From NCBI RefSeq assembly GCF_021310995.1, contig NZ_CP054150.1, forward strand, positions 2,542,001 through 2,606,000: a DNA stretch of 64,000 nt, written 5' to 3'. This document shows, in pieces, positions 25,919 to 35,040 of the stretch. The stretch comes from Agrobacterium vaccinii (GTDB lineage: Bacteria > Pseudomonadota > Alphaproteobacteria > Rhizobiales > Rhizobiaceae). The number at the start of each line of letters is the position of its first letter. Within the stretch, counting starts at the first letter, position 1. A program made the translations under genes and the position numbers. The notes beneath the pieces are model-generated. The model did no database searches and was not told where the DNA came from. It saw only the letters and a list, made by a program, of their open reading frames with translations.

Positions 25919-26576
25919 TATGATTTTTGCTGTTCTCTGGAAGGGTTTGATCCAGACGCTGCATATGGTGGCGGTCTCGGGGCTGGTCGGTTCACTGCTC
26001 GGTTTGCCTATCGGCATCTTCCTCGCCACCAGCGGCAAGGGCGAGTTGTTCGAAGCGCCGATGATCAACCGTGTCATCGGCCTCATCGTCAACGCCGCCC
26101 GCTCCACGCCCTTCATCATTCTGGTGGTGGCCATCATTCCGTTCACGCGGCTCGTGGCCGGCACCTCCATCGGCACCTCGGCGGCCATCGTGCCGCTCAC
26201 CGTGGCGACCGTGCCTTTCGTGGCGCGTCTGGTAGAAGCCGCCATCCGCGAAGTCGACAAGGGTCTCATCGAAGCCGCGCGTGCTATGGGTGCCACACCG
26301 CTTCAAATCGTCACAAAGGTTCTGCTGGCCGAAGCCAAGCCCGGCATTACGCTGGCGCTGACGCTCACGCTCGTCAGCCTCATCGGCTACTCGGCCATGG
26401 TCGGTGCTGTCGGTGGCGGCGGTCTGGGGGACCTTGGCATTCGCTATGGCTACCAGCGCTTCATGCCGGATGTGATGTTGGCCGTCGTCGTCGTTCTCAT
26501 CGTGCTGGTCCAGATCGTGCAGAGCGCGGGCGATGCCCTGGCCCGTAGCTTCGACAAGCGCAACCGCAAAAACTAA
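25908..26576 (+). CDS. metI: Methionine ABC importer permease subunit
   Basis: This 222-residue inner-membrane permease has five predicted helices. It carries the EAA loop facing the ATPase ([33 protein letters not shown]) and the MetI-typical ending [20 protein letters not shown]. It overlaps metN by 11 bases, which indicates translational coupling, and precedes metQ by 24 bases. Confidence 0.93.
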   Translation: MSPDMIFAVLWKGLIQTLHMVAVSGLVGSLLGLPIGIFLATSGKGELFEAPMINRVIGLIVNAARSTPFIILVVAIIPFTRLVAGTSIGTSAAIVPLTVATVPFVARLVEAAIREVDKGLIEAARAMGATPLQIVTKVLLAEAKPGITLALTLTLVSLIGYSAMVGAVGGGGLGDLGIRYGYQRFMPDVMLAVVVVLIVLVQIVQSAGDALARSFDKRNRKN

Positions 26577-26600
26577 AAACACAAAACAAAGGAGACACCC

Positions 26601-27377
26601 ATGAAAAAACTCATCATCGCCGCATCGCTCGCCGCCCTGTTTGCGGGCAGCGCATTGGCTGAAACCATCAAGATCGGCGTGACCCCCGCCGAACACGCGC
26701 AGATCATGGAGCAGGTCAAGAAGATTGCCGCGACCAAGGGTCTCGACCTCGAAATCCTCGAATTCTCGGATTACGTCGTGCCAAATCAGGCGCTGGCCGA
26801 TGGCGAGTTGCAGGCCAATTCCTTCCAGCATCAGCCTTACCTCGACAATCAGGTCGCAGATCGCAAGTTCGATCTCGTCAGCGTCGGCACCACCATCACC
26901 ACACCGATGGGCGTTTACTCCAAGAAGGTGAAGAGCCTGGACGAGCTGAAGGACGGCGCAACTGTCGGCATTCCGAACGACCCGACCAATGGCGGTCGCG
27001 CCATTCTGGTTCTGGCCTCCAAGGGTCTCATCAAGGTCAACCCGGACGCTGGCCTGAAGGTCACGCCTGCCGACATCACCGAGAACCCGAAGAACATCCA
27101 GATCGTCGAACTCGACGCTGCCCAGCTTCCACGCTCGCTGGATGATACCGACGCTTCGGTCATCAACACCAACTATGCGACTGCCGGTGGCCTGAACCCG
27201 AAGAAGGACGCCATCGCTATCGAAAGCGAAAAGTCCCCATACGCCAACGTCATTGCCGTGCGTTCGCAGGACAAGGACAAGCCGTGGGTCAAGACGCTGG
27301 TCGAATCCTACCAGAGCCCGGAAGTGAAGAGCTTCATTCTTGAAAAGTACAACGGCACGGTCATTCCGTCCTGGTAA
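26601..27377 (+). CDS. metQ: Methionine ABC importer substrate-binding protein
   Basis: This 258-residue periplasmic or lipid-free binding protein of the NlpA/MetQ family has a clear Sec signal peptide (residues 1-20, cleavage near ALA-ET). The MetQ ligand-pocket region EFSDYVVPNQALADGELQANSFQHQPYLD and the later GIPNDPTNGGRAILVL block are present. No lipobox cysteine is seen at the cleavage site, unlike enteric MetQ. AAAGGAG precedes ATG 26601, and a strong terminator follows. Confidence 0.93.
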   Translation: MKKLIIAASLAALFAGSALAETIKIGVTPAEHAQIMEQVKKIAATKGLDLEILEFSDYVVPNQALADGELQANSFQHQPYLDNQVADRKFDLVSVGTTITTPMGVYSKKVKSLDELKDGATVGIPNDPTNGGRAILVLASKGLIKVNPDAGLKVTPADITENPKNIQIVELDAAQLPRSLDDTDASVINTNYATAGGLNPKKDAIAIESEKSPYANVIAVRSQDKDKPWVKTLVESYQSPEVKSFILEKYNGTVIPSW

Positions 27378-27405
27378 GCAGCTCTTTCGCTGCCCCTTTT
27401 TACAA

Positions 27406-27436
27406 CCTCTCCCATTGATATGGGGGAGGTTTTTTT
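27406..27436 (+). terminator. Rho-independent terminator of metNIQ
   Basis: CCTCTCCCA (27406-27414) pairs with TGGGGGAGG (27421-27429) around a six-base loop, followed by seven T residues. Confidence 0.92.
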
Positions 27437-27579
27437 ACGTCTGATTAGCCCTAAATCGAAACGCCAAGACATTTACTTCCAGTGCGTCACAATTGCGAAC
27501 AGGGCCGACCGCTTTTTAATACCTTTTGAAGACTTGACGCGGAATATGCAGCCTTCAGGGGTAGAAAAGATGCTGTTAG

Positions 27580-29772
27580 ATGCCGCATAAGCATGCCAAA
27601 ACACTGTCGATCGGCCGGAGCACCGCCGTGGCAGGTGTTTTGTCTGCGCTTGCCATCGTCGTGGTCATCGTCACCGTCCTCATTCTGTCTGCGCTCGGCG
27701 ATGTCGCCAAGAACACCAACGCGCTGGATGAACAGCGCTCGCAGGAAACGACATCCGGCGCCCTCTCCACTTTTCTCAACCAATTGACCGCGACGCTCAA
27801 CGATTACGCCGCTTGGGACGATGCCGCACGGTTCGCCTATGCGCCTGACGGCCTGGAATGGCTGATCAGCAATTACGGCGATATGACCGTCAACAGCGAA
27901 TTGTTCGACACCGCTGTCCTCATCGATATGGACGATCAGATTTTGATGTCCTATCGCCAGGGTGCACCAACGGACTGGTCGCTGTCGGATTATTTCGGCG
28001 ATGGTCTGGCAGGGCTGATCCAGAAGGTGCGCTCTGCTCCAATCGGGCAGGCCCCAGAAGTTTCGGGCTTTCTGCCCACGAAGGACGGCATTGCCGCAGT
28101 GGGTGTCGCTCTGGTGCGCAACAAATCCGGCCTGCTGGACGTGCCTGAAGCCAAAAGACGCTATCTGATTTTTGCGCGTCATTTGACGGCGCAGAAGGTC
28201 GAACAGCTTGCCCATACATACATCATCAACGGGCTGTCCTTGCAGCCTGCCGATGCACGCCCGGCTTATTTCGTCAGCATCGCTGATCCACAGGGCAACG
28301 TGCTGGGCAATCTGACGTGGCGATCGCAAATGCCGGGTGACATCAGCATGCGCGAGGTAAGCCCACGCATCATGGCGGCGATTGCCATCACCATGCTGTT
28401 TTTTCTGGCCCTGATCGCAATCGGCTTCACTGCGCTGAAAAAGCTGAAAAGCGATGAGGCGAGCGCTCGCCGCGAATTGTTGCGCGACAGGCTGAGCGGG
28501 CTTTACAACCGCCCCGGCCTTTTTTGGGGTCTGAAGCGACTGCTGCTGCGCTCCAAAGAAGACAATTCCTACGTCAAGCTGATCTATCTCGATCTGGATG
28601 GCTTCAAGGAAATCAACGATTCCTTCGGGCATGGCGCGGGTGACCTGTTGATCAAGGGTGTGTCTGCAGCTTTGCAGGTGCTGGTGGCCGAACAGGCCTT
28701 GCTGGCACGCCTCGGCGGCGACGAATTCGCCATTGCGGTGCAGGGCTCCGATGCCCGCAATCAGGGACGCCAGCTTTGCGACGACTTGCTGTCGCTGTTT
28801 TCCGAACCCTTCATGATCGGCGACCGCGTCGCCTCCATCGGTTGCAGTATTGGTACCGCAGTGTCGAAGGGTGGCGATATCGATGGCGAAGAGCTTTTGC
28901 GCCGCGCCGATATGGCGATGTACGAGGCCAAGGAAAACGGGCGTGGCCGCTATATGGCCTACGAGCCTCATATGGATACGCGCCGGGAAGAGAAAAACCA
29001 GCTTGAGGCCGATCTGAAATATGCCATTGAGCACGACGAGATCAAGGTCGTGTTCCAGCCTGTGGTCAACACGCTGAGCCGCCGCATTACCGGCGTGGAA
29101 GCGCTGGCGCGCTGGAACCGCGCAGGCTACGGCCCTGTTTCGCCCGATATTTTCATCGCTGCGGCTGAAAACAGCGGCCTCATCGACCAACTCGGCCTTT
29201 CCGTTCTGCGCAAGGCCTGCAAGGCGGCGATGGACTGGCCGCAGGTCAAGCTTGCGGTCAACATCTCTCCCGTTCAGTTCAGAAACCCGCTATTTTCCAG
29301 CCAGGTCCAGGCCATTCTAAGCGAACACGGCATCGAACCCTCTAGGGTGATGCTGGAGATGACCGAAGGTTACTTCATTCACCACCCGGAGCGGGCGGCA
29401 GCGGCCATCGAAAAGCTCAAGCAGACCGGGGTCAGCATCGCGCTTGACGATTTCGGGTCCGGCTTTGCCAGCATCGGCTATCTGCGGCAATTCGGTTTCA
29501 ACCGCATGAAGATCGACAAATCGCTGGTCGAGGCGCTGGATGAAGGCGGTCGCTCGCTGGAAATGCTGACGGCGACGGTGGCGCTTGCAAAGTCTCTGGG
29601 CATTCCGGTCACGGCGGAAGGCATCGAAACCGAAGATCAGGCTGCCATTCTGCAACTGTGTGGCTGCGATGAATTGCAGGGTTATCTTTTCTCGAAGCCT
29701 GTCCAGCCGGAGCAGATTTTCACGCTGCTTTCCGAACAGGATGCGCCCGTGCGGCAGTTGAAGGTTTCGTAA
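27580..29772 (+). CDS. Membrane-bound CHASE4-GGDEF-EAL cyclic-di-GMP enzyme
   Basis: This 730-residue signalling protein has a first transmembrane helix at about residues 15-40 and a periplasmic CHASE4 sensor (note LNDYAAWDDAARF). A second helix (about 265-287) precedes a cytoplasmic GGDEF domain (intact GGDEF at 379-383) and an EAL domain (EAL at 507-509). EAL catalytic residues look complete: MLEMTEGYF, LDDFGSGFASI, MKIDKSLVE, TAEGIET and QGYLFSKPV. No RxxD inhibitory site is seen at the usual place before GGDEF. Either or both activities are possible, so net synthesis or breakdown of c-di-GMP cannot be predicted. The ATG 27580 ribosome binding site is weak. It stands alone. Confidence 0.9.
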   Translation: MPHKHAKTLSIGRSTAVAGVLSALAIVVVIVTVLILSALGDVAKNTNALDEQRSQETTSGALSTFLNQLTATLNDYAAWDDAARFAYAPDGLEWLISNYGDMTVNSELFDTAVLIDMDDQILMSYRQGAPTDWSLSDYFGDGLAGLIQKVRSAPIGQAPEVSGFLPTKDGIAAVGVALVRNKSGLLDVPEAKRRYLIFARHLTAQKVEQLAHTYIINGLSLQPADARPAYFVSIADPQGNVLGNLTWRSQMPGDISMREVSPRIMAAIAITMLFFLALIAIGFTALKKLKSDEASARRELLRDRLSGLYNRPGLFWGLKRLLLRSKEDNSYVKLIYLDLDGFKEINDSFGHGAGDLLIKGVSAALQVLVAEQALLARLGGDEFAIAVQGSDARNQGRQLCDDLLSLFSEPFMIGDRVASIGCSIGTAVSKGGDIDGEELLRRADMAMYEAKENGRGRYMAYEPHMDTRREEKNQLEADLKYAIEHDEIKVVFQPVVNTLSRRITGVEALARWNRAGYGPVSPDIFIAAAENSGLIDQLGLSVLRKACKAAMDWPQVKLAVNISPVQFRNPLFSSQVQAILSEHGIEPSRVMLEMTEGYFIHHPERAAAAIEKLKQTGVSIALDDFGSGFASIGYLRQFGFNRMKIDKSLVEALDEGGRSLEMLTATVALAKSLGIPVTAEGIETEDQAAILQLCGCDELQGYLFSKPVQPEQIFTLLSEQDAPVRQLKVS

Positions 29773-29883
29773 CCCTCAACGGTGTCTGCCATTCCCTCGA
29801 CTGTGTAAATTTGTTCGCGCCGAAAACAGCGTGCAGCGCGACCGCACGTTCATACCCAACATGTCTGGTTTTGAGGTTGAGGC

Positions 29884-30867
29884 TTAGTGAGAAGGTTTGG
29901 CGTCTTCCGCCGGGGCAGCGACAGCAGCAGGCGCATCGTGGCCTGCATCAGCTGCCTGCGCGTGGTCAGGCTCTGCGGCGACTGCAACGGTGGGGCCCTT
30001 GCCGAAAATCAACGACTTAATATAAGCGAAACTGAATATGCTAACGCTATCATTCTCCGGCGTAGACGTCAGCAGTTTCGGATCGTCTGGGCCGGCATGG
30101 CTATCCTGCGCGGAAGGCTCGCCATGGCCGCCTTCGCCGGACGCCGCGGGTGTCTCACCATGGCCAGCATCTGGTGGTGCTGCTTCGCCGTGGCCGCTGC
30201 TTTCACCGTGACCGGCGGCTGGTTTATCGTGTCCGCTTGGTGCCGCGCCATGACCACCTGCCGGTGCGCTTTCTGCGGCGGGATCGACGCAGGGCGTGAA
30301 ATCCGTGAGGCTTGCGGCCATATGCTGCGTGTCTTCCAGCGGAAGATCGATCCGCAGGCCATAAAAGACGCCGTCTGTGCTGGGCGCACCATCATAATAA
30401 TAGGCAGAATAGGTTTTGGCATCCGCTTCGGGCGGCAGTTTCGCGACATCGGGAATGAAGAGGACCTGCGCTGCGACTGCCCTGCCCCGCATATCCGAGC
30501 GCATGGTTGGGCCGTGTTCATCCAGAATGGAGACCTGCACCAGATCCGGTTTCAGTTCGTCATAGGTGGTCTTGGCGATGCGAAGTGCCGTCTTGACGCG
30601 CTCCGGCCCATCACCGCCCTGGGTGCGGATGAATTTACGAATCCAGACGGCACCGTTTTTCTTGATGTTGACGGTTTGCACGATCTTGCATTCGAGGCCG
30701 TTGGCGGAGGCCGTGGCCTGCCCGAACAGGCTTTCGCGACCGACCATGATGGCGGCAACGCCGGACGCTCCCCCGAGAAGGAGGACACCGCCACTGATCA
30801 ATACGAACTTGCGAGAAAACCGTATTCTCTTGAACACTGCTTTCACGTCGATCGTCCCGACATCCAC
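29884..30867 (-). CDS. Membrane-anchored protein with His/Gly-rich tail, unknown function
   Basis: I do not recognise this family. The product of about 327 residues has a basic N terminus (KRIRFSRKF) and one transmembrane helix (about residues 20-42). A periplasmic-type domain (about 50-190) resembles no catalytic fold I know. Its C-terminal half is low-complexity, with repeated G-H-G and other His-containing units (GGHGAAPSGHDKPAAGHG and similar, about 195-255), and it ends in a His-spotted Ala/Pro tail. Start is uncertain: GTG 30867 follows AACGGGG, while GTG 30846 and an upstream ATG-less extension are alternatives. It is divergent from the sitABCD metal importer, which suggests metal binding; that is inference. 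Confidence 0.6.
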   Translation of the reverse strand: MDVGTIDVKAVFKRIRFSRKFVLISGGVLLLGGASGVAAIMVGRESLFGQATASANGLECKIVQTVNIKKNGAVWIRKFIRTQGGDGPERVKTALRIAKTTYDELKPDLVQVSILDEHGPTMRSDMRGRAVAAQVLFIPDVAKLPPEADAKTYSAYYYDGAPSTDGVFYGLRIDLPLEDTQHMAASLTDFTPCVDPAAESAPAGGHGAAPSGHDKPAAGHGESSGHGEAAPPDAGHGETPAASGEGGHGEPSAQDSHAGPDDPKLLTSTPENDSVSIFSFAYIKSLIFGKGPTVAVAAEPDHAQAADAGHDAPAAVAAPAEDAKPSH

Positions 30868-31076
30868 TACCCCGTTAAAAGTCCGAAATTCGCAAACCGC
30901 CCAGGCAGCGAACTGCGAAACGATTTCGGCGCGGCGGCAGTGAGACTGCTTCCGTGCATGTATCAATTCTGACCTGTTCACATTGAAGAAGCTTTAACCG
31001 AGCCGATATTCCGCTCCGTCAACTGAACCATTTTTGGATTCCGCGAAAATAAGCGAGACGAACTCAAACCATCTTT

Positions 31077-31128
31077 ATTGCGAATGATTTGCAATATCAT
31101 TGACAAAATCGTTTCACGGCACCAGATT
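31077..31128 (+). promoter_or_regulatory. Mur/Fur-like box overlapping the sitA promoter
   Basis: ATTGC and GCAAT flank a 9-base spacer at 31077-31095. The overlapping AATGAT-7-ATCATT palindrome occupies 31083-31101. A good promoter follows immediately: TTGACA 31100-31105, a 17-base spacer and CAGATT 31123-31128. In rhizobia, Fur-family Mur represses sitABCD with Mn2+ through TTGCAA-type boxes, so repression here is expected. A further TGCGA-5-TCGCA palindrome lies at 31134-31148. Confidence 0.65.
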
Positions 31129-31167
31129 GAGATTGCGAATTAATCGCATTAGGAGTTCTATAGGCTC

Positions 31168-32058
31168 ATGACATCGTCCGCGCTTCGTCTCTTTCTCTGT
31201 GTAGCAACGCTTTTCCTGCCCTTTGCGGCGGGTGCAGCCGACAAGCCGAAGGTCGTCACCACCTTCACAATCATCGCCGACATGGCGCGCAATGTGGCGG
31301 GTGACGCAGCCGAGGTGGAGAGCATCACCAAGCCGGGTGCGGAGATTCACAACTACCAGCCGACGCCGCGCGACATTCTCAAAGCCCGCAATGCCAATCT
31401 CGTTCTATGGAACGGGCTCAATCTCGAGCTGTGGTTCCAGAAGTTTCTGGCCAACCTTGCCGATGTGCCGAATGTCACGGTGAGCGATGGCGTAACGCCG
31501 ATGTCGATCAGCGGTGGCGCCTATCAGGGCAAGCCCAACCCGCATGCCTGGATGTCGCCCGACAATGCGCTCATCTATGTCGAGAACATCCGCAAGGCCT
31601 TGACGCAGATCGACCCTGCCCATGCGGACGTCTATGCCGCCAATGCAAAAGCCTATTCCGACAAGATCAGCCGCGAGATCCAGCCGATGCGCGATGCCAT
31701 CGCCGCTCTGCCGGAGAACAAGCGCTGGCTGGTGACGAGCGAAGGCGCGTTCTCCTACCTCGCCCGTGATTTCGGGCTGAAGGAACTGTTCCTGTGGCCG
31801 GTCAATGCCGACAGCCAGGGCACACCGCAGCAGGTGCGCGGCGTGATCGATGCCATGCGCGAACATAATATTCAGGTCATTTTCAGCGAAAGCACGGTGT
31901 CTCCCGACCCGGCCAAACAGGTGGCCAAGGAAACCGGCGCTGCCTATGGCGGTGTCCTCTATGTGGATTCGCTGAGCGAAGCCGACGGCCCGGTGCCGAC
32001 CTATCTCGACCTGCTGCGGGTAACGACGGAAACTGTTGTGAAAGGTCTCTCCAAATGA
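31168..32058 (+). CDS. sitA: Mn/Fe ABC importer, periplasmic metal-binding protein
   Basis: This 296-residue cluster A-I (ZnuA/TroA/SitA) binding protein has a signal peptide (residues 1-23, ending AGA-AD). The four expected metal ligands are visible in order: His in [11 protein letters not shown], His in [11 protein letters not shown], Glu in [10 protein letters not shown] and Asp in LYVDSLSE. The His-His-Glu-Asp set is typical of Mn2+/Fe2+ binders, and there is no His-rich loop as in ZnuA. It is the first gene of a four-gene operon with ATGA-type overlaps. Confidence 0.85.
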   Translation: MTSSALRLFLCVATLFLPFAAGAADKPKVVTTFTIIADMARNVAGDAAEVESITKPGAEIHNYQPTPRDILKARNANLVLWNGLNLELWFQKFLANLADVPNVTVSDGVTPMSISGGAYQGKPNPHAWMSPDNALIYVENIRKALTQIDPAHADVYAANAKAYSDKISREIQPMRDAIAALPENKRWLVTSEGAFSYLARDFGLKELFLWPVNADSQGTPQQVRGVIDAMREHNIQVIFSESTVSPDPAKQVAKETGAAYGGVLYVDSLSEADGPVPTYLDLLRVTTETVVKGLSK

Positions 32059-32945
32059 TGATGGGAAAGCGCAAGGGCGCAGAAACCGGACTGGCCGTCA
32101 ATGACGTGACCGTGACCTACCGCAACGGCCACACGGCGCTGCGCAGCGCCAGCTTCTCCATTCCGCGCGGCACCATCACCGCCCTCGTCGGTGTCAATGG
32201 CGCGGGAAAGTCCACCATTTTCAAGGCCATCATGGGCTTCGTACCGCTAGCGGCAGGCTCCGTTTCCATCTTCGATGTGCCTGCCCGCGACGCGCTGAAA
32301 AAGAACCTCGTCGCCTATGTGCCGCAGGCCGAAGAGGTGGACTGGAGCTTTCCGGTTCTGGTGGAAGATGTGGTGATGATGGGCCGTTACGGCCACATGA
32401 ATTTCCTGCGTATTCCGTCCAAGCGCGACCACCAGATGGTCGATGAAGCCTTGGCCCGCGTCAACATGGTGGATTACCGCAAGCGCCAGATCGGCGAACT
32501 CTCCGGCGGGCAGAAGAAGCGAGTGTTTCTGGCGCGCGCACTGGCGCAGGAAGGCCAGGTCATTTTGCTGGACGAGCCCTTTACCGGCGTCGATGTCAAC
32601 ACCGAAGAACAGATCATAACGCTGTTGAAGGCCTTGCGCGACGAAGGCCGCATCATGCTGGTTTCCACCCACAATCTCGGCAGCGTGCCTGATTTTTGCG
32701 ACCGGGCGGTTTTCGTCAAGGGCACCGTTATCGCTTCGGGCAAGACCGAAGACACGTTTACGGAAGAGAACCTGCAAAAGGCGTTTGGGGGTAGTTTGCG
32801 CCACTTCATACTGGGTGGAGCCGACCTGCATAACGACGCCGACCCGCGCCACCTCAAGGTCATCACCGACGACGAGCGGCCTTTCGTGATCTACAGCAAG
32901 GATGGCACGGCAACGGCGACCCCGAAAGCGAAGTGCCATGATTGA
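32055..32945 (+). CDS. sitB: Mn/Fe ABC importer, ATP-binding subunit
   Basis: This 296-residue ABC ATPase carries Walker [10 protein letters not shown], signature LSGGQKKRV, Walker [13 protein letters not shown] and H-loop VSTHN. The C-terminal extension beyond about residue 245 is typical of SitB/MntB. Its ATG overlaps the sitA stop by four bases (ATGA), and it overlaps sitC by eight bases, so all are translationally coupled. Confidence 0.87.
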   Translation: MMMGKRKGAETGLAVNDVTVTYRNGHTALRSASFSIPRGTITALVGVNGAGKSTIFKAIMGFVPLAAGSVSIFDVPARDALKKNLVAYVPQAEEVDWSFPVLVEDVVMMGRYGHMNFLRIPSKRDHQMVDEALARVNMVDYRKRQIGELSGGQKKRVFLARALAQEGQVILLDEPFTGVDVNTEEQIITLLKALRDEGRIMLVSTHNLGSVPDFCDRAVFVKGTVIASGKTEDTFTEENLQKAFGGSLRHFILGGADLHNDADPRHLKVITDDERPFVIYSKDGTATATPKAKCHD

Positions 32946-33798
32946 TACTCTGCTCGAACCTTTCACCTATTCCTATATGCTGAACGCCATATGGGTCAGT
33001 GCGCTGGTGGGTGGCGTCTGCGGCTTTCTGTCGTCCTATCTGATGCTGAAGGGATGGTCTCTCATCGGCGATGCGTTGTCCCACGCCATCGTGCCCGGCG
33101 TGGCGGGGGCCTATATGCTGGGCCTGCCCTTTTCGCTCGGTGCCTTCATCTCCGGCGGGCTGGCGGCGGGGTCGATGCTGTTTCTCAACCAGAAGACCCG
33201 GTTGAAGGAAGATGCCATCATTGGCCTGATCTTCACCTCCTTTTTCGGGCTCGGCCTGTTCATGGTGTCGCTGTCGCCGACATCCATCAACATCCAGACC
33301 ATCGTGCTCGGCAATATCCTGGCGATCACCCCGGAAGACACGCTTCAGCTGGCGCTGATAGGCGGTATCAGCCTTTTAGTGCTGGCGGTGAAGTGGCGCG
33401 ATTTCATGGTGGTGTTTTTCGATGAAAACCACGCCCGCACGGTTGGCCTCAACCCCGACCTGCTGAAAATCATCTTCTTCACCCTGCTGGCCGCCTCCAC
33501 CGTTGCCGCCTTGCAGACCGTTGGCGCATTTCTGGTGGTTGCCATGGTGGTGACGCCGGGTGCCACGGCCTATCTTCTGACCGACCGGTTCGAGCGGCTG
33601 ATCGGCATGAGCTTCGGCATCGGCGCTGGTACCAGCTTCGTCGGGGCCTATCTCAGCTACTTCCTCGATGGTGCCACCGGCGGCATCATCGTGGTGTTGC
33701 AGACGCTGATCTTCCTGACGGCCTTCGTCTTTGCGCCCAAGCACGGCTATCTCGCCTCCCGCGCCAAGGCCAAAGCAGCATTGGAAACCGCGCCATGA
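32938..33798 (+). CDS. sitC: Mn/Fe ABC importer, first permease subunit
   Basis: This 286-residue ABC-3 family permease has eight or so hydrophobic helices. The family blocks [29 protein letters not shown] and [19 protein letters not shown] are present. ATG 32938 at MIDTLLEP is chosen; an earlier in-frame ATG lies inside sitB. The presence of two permease genes distinguishes Sit/Mnt systems from ZnuABC, which has one. Confidence 0.86.
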   Translation: MIDTLLEPFTYSYMLNAIWVSALVGGVCGFLSSYLMLKGWSLIGDALSHAIVPGVAGAYMLGLPFSLGAFISGGLAAGSMLFLNQKTRLKEDAIIGLIFTSFFGLGLFMVSLSPTSINIQTIVLGNILAITPEDTLQLALIGGISLLVLAVKWRDFMVVFFDENHARTVGLNPDLLKIIFFTLLAASTVAALQTVGAFLVVAMVVTPGATAYLLTDRFERLIGMSFGIGAGTSFVGAYLSYFLDGATGGIIVVLQTLIFLTAFVFAPKHGYLASRAKAKAALETAP

Positions 33799-34646
33799 GC
33801 GAAAACCTGCAACTGGCGATCCTGCCGTTTCAACTGCCTTTCATGCAATATGCCTTCGTCATCACACTGATGATTGCGGTGCCGATGGCGATGCTGTCCT
33901 GCATTCTGGTGCTGAAGGGCTGGTCGCTGATGGGCGATGCCGTCTCCCACGCTGTTCTGCCGGGCGTCGTCATCGCCTATATCGTCGGCATTCCCTTTTC
34001 CATCGGGGCCTTCATTGCGGGGATGATCTGCGCTTTGGGCACCGGCTTCCTCAAGGAAAACAGCCGGATCAAGGAAGATACGGTGCTCGGCATCGTCTTT
34101 TCCGGCATGTTCGGGCTGGGGCTCGTACTCTATGTGAAGGTGCAGAGCGATGTGCATCTGGACCATATTCTCTTCGGCGACATGCTGGGCGTTGCCGTCA
34201 GCGACATCATCGAGACAGGCCTGATTGCGCTGGCCGCCACGCTGTTTTTGGTGCTGCTGCGCAAGGACCTGCTGGTCCACGCCTTCGATGCACAACACGC
34301 CAAGGCCATCGGCCTGCCGGTGCGCCTGCTGCATTATGGCTTGCTGGCGGTGCTGTCTTTGACGGTCGTTGGCGCATTGCAAGCCATCGGCATCATTCTC
34401 TCCGTCGCCATGCTGGTGGCACCCGGTGCCATCGCCTTTCTGCTGACGCGGCAGTTCTCCAGCATGCTGATCGTCGCCGTCATCGTTGCCGTCAGCTCGT
34501 CGCTGGCCGGAATATGGGCCAGTTTCCTTATCGACAGCGCCCCCGCCCCGACCATCGTTCTGATCATGACCGGTGTCTTCATCCTCGCCTTCATTCGCAC
34601 CACCGTGAAAGCGCGTGCCACCAACCGCGTGGAAAAGGCAGCGTGA
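33795..34646 (+). CDS. sitD: Mn/Fe ABC importer, second permease subunit
   Basis: This 283-residue ABC-3 permease is homologous to the preceding SitC. Shared blocks include LSCILVLKGWSLMGDAVSHAVLPG and LSVAMLVAPGAIAFLLTRQF. It overlaps the sitC stop by four bases and ends the operon. No clear terminator follows directly. The short gap to the DUF1328 gene contains no recognised element. Confidence 0.86.
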   Translation: MSENLQLAILPFQLPFMQYAFVITLMIAVPMAMLSCILVLKGWSLMGDAVSHAVLPGVVIAYIVGIPFSIGAFIAGMICALGTGFLKENSRIKEDTVLGIVFSGMFGLGLVLYVKVQSDVHLDHILFGDMLGVAVSDIIETGLIALAATLFLVLLRKDLLVHAFDAQHAKAIGLPVRLLHYGLLAVLSLTVVGALQAIGIILSVAMLVAPGAIAFLLTRQFSSMLIVAVIVAVSSSLAGIWASFLIDSAPAPTIVLIMTGVFILAFIRTTVKARATNRVEKAA

Positions 34647-34774
34647 CAGACAATTGTCCGCAATTGAAAAGATTATTTCAGAATCTGCGGAACTACCTGC
34701 CGTAGATTCGCGTCATATCTACAGGTTGAAGCGTGGGCGCTCGACCGCATCAATTGACGCAAAGAGGTACGACC

Positions 34775-34948
34775 ATGTTGAAGTGGGCTCTTATATTCTT
34801 CGTTATCTCACTGATTGCCGGTGTTTTCGGCTTTACGGGAATCTCGGCGGCGACGGCGGGCATCGCCCGTATTCTGTTCTTCATCGCCGTGGTCGTGTTC
34901 CTGATCTTCCTGGTGCTTGCACTGATGGCCGGTCAGGCGATCCTCTGA
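34775..34948 (+). CDS. Small DUF1328/YtjA-type membrane protein
   Basis: This 57-residue protein consists almost entirely of two transmembrane segments with the family pattern [36 protein letters not shown]. Function is unknown; relatives are widespread in proteobacteria and often stress-induced. AGAGG precedes ATG 34775, and a strong terminator follows within 50 bases, so it is a small independent unit after sitD. Confidence 0.85.
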   Translation: MLKWALIFFVISLIAGVFGFTGISAATAGIARILFFIAVVVFLIFLVLALMAGQAIL

Positions 34949-34967
34949 TAGAACGAATGTTAAGGAA

Positions 34968-34997
34968 AACGGCGGGTCTCAGGGCCCGCCGTTTTTT
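34968..34997 (+). terminator. Rho-independent terminator after DUF1328 gene
   Basis: AACGGCGGG (34968-34976) pairs with CCCGCCGTT (34985-34993), and a six-T run ends at 34997. Confidence 0.92.
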
Positions 34998-35040
34998 GTT
35001 GTGCTCTACCAAGGACTTCCGTCATGCTCGGGCTTGTCCC

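Noticed and set aside
31168..34646. Naming the metal importer znuABC
   Set aside because: Two permease genes and a binding protein without a His-rich loop fit SitABCD/MntABCD better than ZnuABC.
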